In this document: one piece after another, positions 1-4,414 of the stretch
How positions within the stretch are numbered: the stretch's first letter is position 1
How the letters are laid out: each line of letters begins with the position of its first letter
Assembly: GCA_017302195.1 (NCBI GenBank)
Contig: JAFLEG010000257.1
Location: 1 to 6,510, forward strand
DNA: 6,510 nucleotides
Reading direction: 5' to 3'
Source of the DNA: Verrucomicrobiota bacterium
GTDB taxonomy: Bacteria > Verrucomicrobiota > Verrucomicrobiia > Limisphaerales > UBA9464
The notes under the pieces: model-generated
What the model was told of the DNA's origin: nothing
The model's input: only the letters and a program-made list of their open reading frames with translations
The model's database searches: none
Position numbers and translations under genes: made by a program

Positions 1-429
1 ACCGAAACCAAGGAACTGGAGGCCTCCCCGTGCTGGTCGCCCGACGGATCGCGGATCTGCTTCACGTCCACCGACGGGGGCCGGCCCGCACTGTACACCG
101 TTCCGGCCGGCGGCGGCGGCATGACCCGGCTGCGGACCGGTGGCGTGACCCAGTGCACCGAGCCGGACTGGTCGCCCGACGGCAAGTGGATCGCCTTCAC
201 CCGCGCCAGCGGCGAGTTCACCCTGTATGTGGTCCCGGCGACCGGCGGCGATGCCCGGGCGCTGGCGCCGGGGGAGGACCCCTCCTGGTCCGCCAATTCC
301 CGGACCCTCGTCTTCACCCGCCGTTCGGGCGGGGATCGGCGTCTGTCGCTGCTTGACGTGCCCACGGGTCACGTAAAGGATTTGTTTCGCATTTCGGGCA
401 ACTGCTCCCAACCCACTTGGGCGAGGTGA
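1..429 (+). CDS. tolB: TolB, C-terminal part of the beta-propeller (5' end outside window)
   Basis: Reading frame 1 is open from the first base to a TGA at 427-429, giving 142 visible residues of a protein whose N-terminus lies outside the window. It shows successive propeller blades of the WD40-like/PD40 type: CWSPDGSRICFTS at visible residues 11-23, DWSPDGKWIAFT at 56-67, a degenerate blade with SWSANSRTLVFT at 95-106, and a closing strand ending SQPTWAR at 136-142. Each blade is followed by a 'LY.VP..GG'-like turn. This is the usual C-terminal architecture of TolB, the periplasmic propeller that binds Pal and links the TolQRA motor to the outer membrane. The Pal-type gene 23 bp downstream strongly supports TolB over other PD40 proteins such as DPP-IV-like or protease-associated propellers. 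The signal peptide and N-terminal domain cannot be seen. Confidence 0.82.
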   Translation, partial: TETKELEASPCWSPDGSRICFTSTDGGRPALYTVPAGGGGMTRLRTGGVTQCTEPDWSPDGKWIAFTRASGEFTLYVVPATGGDARALAPGEDPSWSANSRTLVFTRRSGGDRRLSLLDVPTGHVKDLFRISGNCSQPTWAR

Positions 430-452
430 TCGCCCGTCTCCATTCGTTCGTT

Positions 453-1109
453 ATGAAGTCACTCCTGACCCGCGTTGGTCTGTTCGTCATGGTCGCCGCC
501 CTGATTGGCGGCGCGGCCGGCTGCTCCAAAAAGCCGAAGAACACAACCCCATTGCCGACGGGGCGATCCGGGGCCGCGGCGCCGACCCAGCCGATCCCGG
601 TGGACGCGGGCTCGGGCACCGGACGTCTGGGAGGCAACAACGCAGTGACGCCGACCGACATCGGGGGCAATCGCAACAACACCGGCTACGATGGTTCACC
701 GACCCTCACCGAACTCGGGAATCTAAACCCCGCCGACAAGCAGCAGGACCGCACCAAGTTCGCCAGCGACACCATCTACTTCGAGTACGACAAGTCCAAT
801 GTGAAGCCCCAGTACTCGGCCAACCTCAGCAATGTGGCCGACTACCTGAAGGCAAACCCGACCGAGAGCGTGCTGATCGAGGGCAACTGCGACGAGCGCG
901 GCACCGAAGAGTACAACCGCGCCCTGGGTGAACGGCGCGCGCTGAGCGTGCGGGACCGCCTGCTGGCCCTCGGGGTCAACACCGACCAGATTGCCACCAT
1001 CAGCTTTGGCGAGGAGAAGCCCGCGGAGCTCGGCCAGACCGAGGCCGCCTACGCCAAGAACCGCCGCGCCGAGTTCGTCCTGCTGCTCGGCTCGGAAGCC
1101 GCCCGGTGA
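453..1109 (+). CDS. pal: Pal-type peptidoglycan-associated OmpA-domain lipoprotein
   Basis: This 218-residue protein is predicted to be anchored in the outer membrane and to bind peptidoglycan, as the Pal component of Tol-Pal. Residues 1-23 form a lipoprotein signal peptide (KSLLTR, then a hydrophobic core, then GGAAG) with the lipidated Cys at C24. Residues 25-100 are a low-complexity linker rich in Gly, Asn, Thr and Pro. Residues 105-212 are an OmpA-like domain: DTIYFEYDKSNV at 106-117, IEGNCDERGTEEYN at 142-155, LGERRA at 158-163, and a closing NRRAEF at 203-208. D147 and R205 are at the positions expected to contact diaminopimelate. The motif has Asn where enterobacterial Pal has His (GHADERG), a variant also seen in Pal of other phyla. 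ATG 453 is preferred over ATG 417 because it places the signal peptide at the N-terminus and does not overlap tolB. No Shine-Dalgarno is visible. No ybgF/cpoB homologue follows it. Confidence 0.9.
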   Translation: MKSLLTRVGLFVMVAALIGGAAGCSKKPKNTTPLPTGRSGAAAPTQPIPVDAGSGTGRLGGNNAVTPTDIGGNRNNTGYDGSPTLTELGNLNPADKQQDRTKFASDTIYFEYDKSNVKPQYSANLSNVADYLKANPTESVLIEGNCDERGTEEYNRALGERRALSVRDRLLALGVNTDQIATISFGEEKPAELGQTEAAYAKNRRAEFVLLLGSEAAR

Positions 1110-1236
1110 TCCATTCACGGTCGTGGGAGCCGACGTAAGAAGGCTCTAAACAGTCTGACCGGCACCGAGCGGACCGCAGGGCAGATCAGAGTTTCGCCAC
1201 CTCGACGCCTACGGATCGTCCGTCCTGTTTTGGTCC

Positions 1237-1265
1237 TTTACCGCGAAAGAAGCCCCTCCTAGCTT
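1237..1265 (+). promoter_or_regulatory. Possible sigma70-type promoter for the tat cassette
   Basis: In the 162-bp gap between pal and the first tatA, TTTACC (1237-1242) and TAGCTT (1260-1265) are separated by 17 bp. The -35 matches TTGACA at four of six positions. The -10 keeps the three most conserved bases of TATAAT (T1, A2, T6). A start 7 bp after the -10 would fall on the A of the tatA ATG at 1272, implying a leaderless message. This is pattern matching only, and such weak hexamers occur by chance. The rest of 1110-1271 shows only a 5-bp inverted repeat (GAGCC/GGCTC, 1127-1146) without a T-tract. Confidence 0.22.
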
Positions 1266-1271
1266 GATGCC

Positions 1272-1463
1272 ATGAACGCGATCCTGCCTCAACCGGTGCT
1301 GGCCATGCTCGGCACCACGGAAATCGTCATCATTGCCCTGGTGGTGGTGGTGCTGTTCGGCGCCCGCAAGATTCCCGAACTGATGAAGGGCGTCGGCTCC
1401 GGGATCAAGGAGTTCAAGAAGGCGGCCAAGGACGATGATGGCACGCCCCTCAAGCCCTCCTGA
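1272..1463 (+). CDS. tatA: Twin-arginine translocase TatA-type subunit, first copy
   Basis: A 63-residue inner-membrane protein with the TatA/B/E fold: a short N-terminal segment, one transmembrane helix (about residues 17-29, EIVIIALVVVVLF), the hinge F29-G30, then an amphipathic helix (about 31-52) containing IPELMKGVGSGIKEFKKA, and a short acidic/polar tail. TatA proteins oligomerise around TatC to let folded twin-arginine-signal proteins through the membrane. E17 sits 13 residues before the hinge Gly, where E. coli TatA has Gln8 and TatB has Glu8. The FGA hinge is TatA-like, not the GP of TatB. It is the first gene of a tight tatA-tatA-tatC cassette, 16 bp before the next gene. ATG 1305 (M12) is a possible shorter start and would still leave the whole helix. 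No Shine-Dalgarno is visible upstream. Confidence 0.9.
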   Translation: MNAILPQPVLAMLGTTEIVIIALVVVVLFGARKIPELMKGVGSGIKEFKKAAKDDDGTPLKPS

Positions 1464-1626
1464 ACTGCGCGGCTGACCCATGACCTCTCCGTTGCTGGCC
1501 ATGCTGGGTTCCACCGAGATCCTGGTGATCGCGGTGGTGGCCCTGGTTCTTTTCGGCGCCAAGAAGGTGCCCGAGCTCATGAAGGGCGTGGGCACGGGCA
1601 TCAAGGAGTTCAAGAAGGCCTCGCGC
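1299..1626 (+). repeat. Tandem duplication within the tatA pair
   Basis: The segments 1299-1430 and 1495-1626 align without gaps at an offset of 196 bp and encode the transmembrane helix, hinge and amphipathic helix of the two TatA-type proteins. A perfect 20-bp match occurs at 1404-1423 and 1600-1619 (ATCAAGGAGTTCAAGAAGGC). Similarity falls off in the N-terminal leader and in the C-terminal tails. This supports a duplication of the core of tatA, with divergent ends. Confidence 0.75.
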
Positions 1627-1767
1627 GACGTGCAGGACGAACTGCACCGGGCCATGGATGAGGCGGATCGGCCGCCGCCCCCGCCGCCCGCCCCCCGGGC
1701 TGACCCCGATTCCCTCGCCCAATCGGGCACCACCGTCGTTCCGGACCCTTCCGGGCGGCATTCCTGA
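1480..1767 (+). CDS. tatA: Second TatA-type subunit with proline-rich tail (possible TatB role)
   Basis: A 95-residue paralogue of the preceding gene. Residues 6-47 match residues 10-51 of the first copy at 33 of 42 positions without gaps. The order is a transmembrane helix (about 13-25), hinge F25-G26, amphipathic helix with PELMKGVGTGIKEFKKA (31-47), a charged helical stretch (SRDVQDELHRAMDEADR, 48-64), then a proline run (residues 65-70) and a disordered-looking tail. The longer C-terminus resembles TatB in layout, but the hinge is FGA as in TatA, so it is better called TatA-type. A TatB-like division of labour with the shorter copy is an inference. It lies 16 bp after the first copy and 24 bp before tatC, so co-transcription is very likely. 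ATG 1501 (M8) is an alternative start. Confidence 0.88.
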   Translation: MTSPLLAMLGSTEILVIAVVALVLFGAKKVPELMKGVGTGIKEFKKASRDVQDELHRAMDEADRPPPPPPAPRADPDSLAQSGTTVVPDPSGRHS

Positions 1768-1791
1768 CCGGCCTCCATCCTTTCCGGCGGC

Positions 1792-2877
1792 ATGGCGGAC
1801 GACATGGAGGTGTTGCCTCCGGAACACGACGAGGAGGAGGGGGGCGGACCGGTCAAAACCTTCCTGGAGCACCTGGAGGACCTGCGCTGGACCCTCCTGA
1901 AGTGCGTGCTCTCCGTCGCGATGGGCATGATCGTCGCGCTCAGCGCCAGCCCCTTCCTCATTCAGATCCTCACCTGGCCCCTGGTCCTGGCCCAGGAGAT
2001 CAAGACCGATCCGGTCCCGCGGGCGGTGCTGCTGGTCGGCACCAACGTGCTGGAGAAGATCCCGCTCTCGCAGTTCCCGGTCCCCGGCCTGGTCCCTGCC
2101 CCGGCGGCGGAGTCCACCACCAACCAGTCTGGCTGGAGGTCCTGGTTCCAGGTCCCCGGCATGACCCCCAATCGGGACGTCTATTTCCGGATGGTGCCGA
2201 TCCCGGCGCCGCCCGGAGGCCTGCCCGGCCTGACCAACGGATTTCTTTCGGCCTGGGTGCCCGATGCTTCGCCACCGCGGTCGGCGACGTTTGGCAAAAA
2301 CGTGGACCTGAAAACCTTCAGTCCGATGGAACCCTTCACGGTGGCCATCAAGCTTGCCCTGTACGGCGGCCTGACCATCAGCGCCCCGTTTGTCCTCTTC
2401 TTCCTCGCGCAGTTCATCGTGCCGGCCCTGCACGTGCATGAGCGCCGGTTTGTTTACCGCATCGCCGGCTTCGGCTCGCTGCTCTTCTTCACCGGCGTGG
2501 CCTTCTGCTACCTGGTCCTGCTGGTGGTGTCCCTGAGCGCCACGGTGGGATTCTCCGACTGGCTGGGGTTCACCTCCGATGAATGGCGGGCGGCCGAGTA
2601 CATCAGCTTTGTCTGCTGGTTCCTGCTGGGCATGGGGGTGGCCTTCGAGCTCCCCCTGGTGCTGCTCACCCTGGTCAAGGTGGGGATCCTGGACGCCGAC
2701 CGGCTTTCCAAACTGCGCATGTACTGGGTGGTTTCGGGACTGGCCCTGGCGGGATTCATCACCCCGGATGGCAACCCGCTGACCATGCTGCTCATGTTCC
2801 TGCCGCTGCATGCCCTCTACGAGATCAGCCTGCTGATCGCGCGGTACTGGGAGCGCATCGAGCGCAGGCGCGGGTGA
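1792..2877 (+). CDS. tatC: Sec-independent protein translocase TatC with enlarged first periplasmic loop
   Basis: This 361-residue polytopic inner-membrane protein is the receptor for twin-arginine signal peptides. An acidic N-terminus (residues 4-16) precedes the family motif FLEHLEDLR (24-32). Approximate membrane helices are 34-60, 184-212, 224-250, 268-298, 308-324 and 329-350. Conserved landmarks are SPMEPF (177-182, E. coli SPF region), HVHERR with E217 (E. coli E103), the FELP motif with E286 (E. coli E170), and ITPDGNP with D326 (E. coli D211). E. coli TatC is about 258 residues. The excess lies mainly in the first periplasmic loop, about residues 65-176, which is rich in Pro, Gly and Trp. 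Core motifs are intact, so it should be functional. It is the last gene of the tat cassette. ATG 1804 (M5) is an alternative start. Confidence 0.93.
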   Translation: MADDMEVLPPEHDEEEGGGPVKTFLEHLEDLRWTLLKCVLSVAMGMIVALSASPFLIQILTWPLVLAQEIKTDPVPRAVLLVGTNVLEKIPLSQFPVPGLVPAPAAESTTNQSGWRSWFQVPGMTPNRDVYFRMVPIPAPPGGLPGLTNGFLSAWVPDASPPRSATFGKNVDLKTFSPMEPFTVAIKLALYGGLTISAPFVLFFLAQFIVPALHVHERRFVYRIAGFGSLLFFTGVAFCYLVLLVVSLSATVGFSDWLGFTSDEWRAAEYISFVCWFLLGMGVAFELPLVLLTLVKVGILDADRLSKLRMYWVVSGLALAGFITPDGNPLTMLLMFLPLHALYEISLLIARYWERIERRRG

Positions 2878-2896
2878 CCTTCCGGGAAATCAAGGC

Positions 2897-2924
2897 TTGC
2901 CACTGTAAACGTCCCGCCTAGGCT
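2897..2924 (+). promoter_or_regulatory. Possible sigma70-type promoter before the small lipoprotein gene
   Basis: The 66-bp gap after tatC contains TTGCCA (2897-2902), five of six matches to TTGACA. After a 16-bp spacer comes TAGGCT (2919-2924), which keeps the three most conserved -10 bases. A start about 7 bp downstream would give a 5' leader of roughly 13 nt before ATG 2944, too short for a normal Shine-Dalgarno arrangement. The -10 resembles the TAGCTT proposed upstream of tatA. The call is by eye and uncertain. Confidence 0.3.
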
Positions 2925-2943
2925 TTCGCCGAAATCATCTGCT

Positions 2944-3369
2944 ATGCGATCCCTCAAAATCCTCGGCACCCTGGCGGTTGTGGGCCTGGTGCCGCTGCTG
3001 ACCGGCTGCAACAGCATGCAGCGGAAACTGAGCCGTGGCCTCACCAACCTGGGCGAGCCGCTCCGTCTGGGTGAGCTGCAGCGCTCCTCCGAGCAGAATG
3101 CCATTTCCGGCGATTCGGTGCCCTCCTACGGCTTTGTGCATGGCGTGACCCGCACCTTGGCGCGGACCGCCGTCGGCGCCTTCGAGGTGGTCACCTTCCC
3201 GATTCCCACCGATCCGATCATCTATCCGGTGGCGCCCGTGTTCCCCGACAGCCAGCAGCGTGATCAGATGGGCCATGCCGGCGTCGGTTCCGACCAGTTC
3301 CTCGGGTTTCAGGACTCTGCAGTCCTGCCGATGTTCCCGGGATCCGAGTTCAATCCCCTCCAGAACTGA
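2944..3369 (+). CDS. Small predicted lipoprotein resembling the exosortase-associated TIGR04073 family
   Basis: A 141-residue protein with a clear lipoprotein signal: positive start (MRSLK), hydrophobic core, and lipobox LLTGC with the lipidated Cys at C22. The mature part has two conserved-looking blocks: QRKLSRGLTNLGEPLRLGEL (26-45), and a Gly/Ala-patterned segment GFVHGVTRTLARTAVGAFEV (63-82) leading into VTFPIPTDPIIYP (83-95). A Gly/Pro-rich tail follows (about 96-141). 'RKL.RG.TN' followed by 'G...G..RT..RT..G..E..TFP.P' is the layout I associate with TIGR04073, found in Verrucomicrobia and some other exosortase/PEP-CTERM genomes. This is recall, not a search. The function is unknown. 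The second block could be a membrane-associating amphipathic helix with glycine-zipper spacing. A strong terminator 20 bp after the stop makes it the end of its transcription unit. Confidence 0.72.
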   Translation: MRSLKILGTLAVVGLVPLLTGCNSMQRKLSRGLTNLGEPLRLGELQRSSEQNAISGDSVPSYGFVHGVTRTLARTAVGAFEVVTFPIPTDPIIYPVAPVFPDSQQRDQMGHAGVGSDQFLGFQDSAVLPMFPGSEFNPLQN

Positions 3370-3388
3370 CCACCGTCAGTTCCCGAAT

Positions 3389-3418
3389 GCGCGCCAACTC
3401 CCGTTGGCGCGCTTTTTT
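3389..3418 (+). terminator. Strong intrinsic terminator ending at the ispE start codon
   Basis: A perfect 10-bp GC-rich stem, GCGCGCCAAC (3389-3398) and GTTGGCGCGC (3403-3412), encloses a TCCC loop (3399-3402). It is followed directly by six T residues (3413-3418). This is a textbook Rho-independent terminator for the lipoprotein gene that stops at 3369. The ATG of ispE starts at 3419, so the element also occupies the whole region where an ispE ribosome-binding site would be. Confidence 0.9.
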
Positions 3419-4303
3419 ATGCCCCTCACCCTCCGGTCGCCCTGCAAGGTCAACTTCGTCCTGAACCTGCTCGGACGCCGCCCCGACGGTTTCCACGAAC
3501 TGGAGACCCTGTTTTTTCCGGTGGCGGCCTTTGATGAACTGACTCTGGACCTCTCGGAGCCGGGCATCACCCTGACCTGCAGTCATCCGGATCTGCCGGT
3601 GGACGCCTCCAACCTGGTCCACAGGGCGGCCACGGCCTTTCTGCGCGCCGCGCCGTTGGAAGGGCGGACCGGCGTCCGCATCCACCTCGACAAGCGGCTG
3701 CCCCTCTCGGCCGGCATCGGCGCCGGCAGCGCCAATGCCGCGGTGACGCTGCTCGGACTGAACGAACTGCTGGGGCATCCCCTCGCGCCGGCGGATCTCG
3801 ACCGGCTGGCCGCGGGCCTGGGATCCGACGTGAACTTCTTCCTGCAGCCGGGTCCGGCCCTGGCCTTTGGACGCGGCGAGCGGATCGAGCCGCTGCCGCC
3901 CTTCACCGCGTTGAAGGGACACGCCCTGCTGCTCTTCCATCCGGGGTTCGGGGTGGCGACACCCTGGGCCTTCCGGGAACTGGCGCGTTTTCCCCAGTTG
4001 CGGGACGGCCAGCCAGGACGCGCCGCTGCGGCCGCCCGGAGGTTTCTGGACGGGGATGTGCCGGGCGGTGTGGACCAATGGTTCAATGCCCTGGAGGGGC
4101 CGGTGCTGGAGAAGCACCCCATTTTGGCGCTGCATCAGGAGTCTCTCCGCAACCAGGGGGCGCTGGGGGCGCGAATGTCCGGCAGCGGGTCCACCACGTT
4201 CGCGCTGTTTGCCTCGGAAGCCGCCGCACGCATGGCGGGCGGGGCGTTCCGGCAGGCATTTGGCGACGCTGGCTGGCTGCACGTCGTGCCGCTGGACGTG
4301 TAA
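3419..4303 (+). CDS. ispE: 4-diphosphocytidyl-2-C-methyl-D-erythritol kinase
   Basis: This 294-residue cytoplasmic GHMP-family kinase phosphorylates the 2-hydroxyl of CDP-methylerythritol with ATP, the fourth step of the MEP isoprenoid pathway (E. coli IspE is 283 residues). The N-terminal motif CKVNFVLNLLGRRPDGFHEL (9-28) holds K10 and N12. The ATP-binding loop is PLSAGIGAGSANAA (95-108), matching PxxxGLGGGSSNAA of the family. GSDVNFFL (135-142) holds the likely catalytic Asp, D137, and the third GHMP motif is ARMSGSGSTTFALF (251-264). All key motifs are present. ATG 3419 is chosen because the conserved K10 block must lie just after the start. The frame stays open upstream to 3260, but that part overlaps the lipoprotein gene and the terminator. 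TTG 3404, inside the hairpin, is a less likely alternative. No Shine-Dalgarno is possible at the usual place. Confidence 0.93.
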   Translation: MPLTLRSPCKVNFVLNLLGRRPDGFHELETLFFPVAAFDELTLDLSEPGITLTCSHPDLPVDASNLVHRAATAFLRAAPLEGRTGVRIHLDKRLPLSAGIGAGSANAAVTLLGLNELLGHPLAPADLDRLAAGLGSDVNFFLQPGPALAFGRGERIEPLPPFTALKGHALLLFHPGFGVATPWAFRELARFPQLRDGQPGRAAAAARRFLDGDVPGGVDQWFNALEGPVLEKHPILALHQESLRNQGALGARMSGSGSTTFALFASEAAARMAGGAFRQAFGDAGWLHVVPLDV

Positions 4304-4414
4304 AGGTCACCGCAACGCCTGGGGCATCGTCGGACGGACGACGGGTTCTCGCCCGGGGGTGGTCCCGGCCGGCGCCTCAGTCCGAAGGTTCCTACTGCCG
4401 CGGAGATCCCGTGG
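4304..4414. other. Convergent intergenic gap
   Basis: This 111-bp gap separates the stop codons of ispE (+) and the ABC transporter (-). I see only weak inverted repeats here: TCGTC/GACGA around the ACGGACG stretch, CCGGG/CCCGG, and a 6-bp stem with one wobble pair at 4398-4403/4409-4414. None has a T-tract on either strand, so no intrinsic terminator can be called for either convergent gene. Termination may be Rho-dependent. Confidence 0.5.

Noticed and set aside
417..452. An upstream start (ATG 417) for the pal gene, overlapping tolB
   Set aside because: It would add 12 residues before the signal peptide and overlap the end of tolB. ATG 453 gives a normal lipoprotein signal sequence.
1127..1146. 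Inverted repeat GAGCC/GGCTC after pal as a terminator
   Set aside because: The stem is only 5 bp with a 10-nt loop and no T-tract, so it is expected by chance.
1450..2811. A 453-codon open frame on the - strand opposite tatA/tatC
   Set aside because: Its composition (Gln, Gly, His, Arg, Asp-rich) is typical of antisense shadow frames in GC-rich DNA. The + strand encodes well-conserved Tat proteins.
3260..3418. An N-terminal extension of IspE starting at ATG 3260
   Set aside because: The extension overlaps the lipoprotein gene in another frame, runs through the terminator hairpin, and is not IspE-like. The conserved K10 block begins just after ATG 3419.
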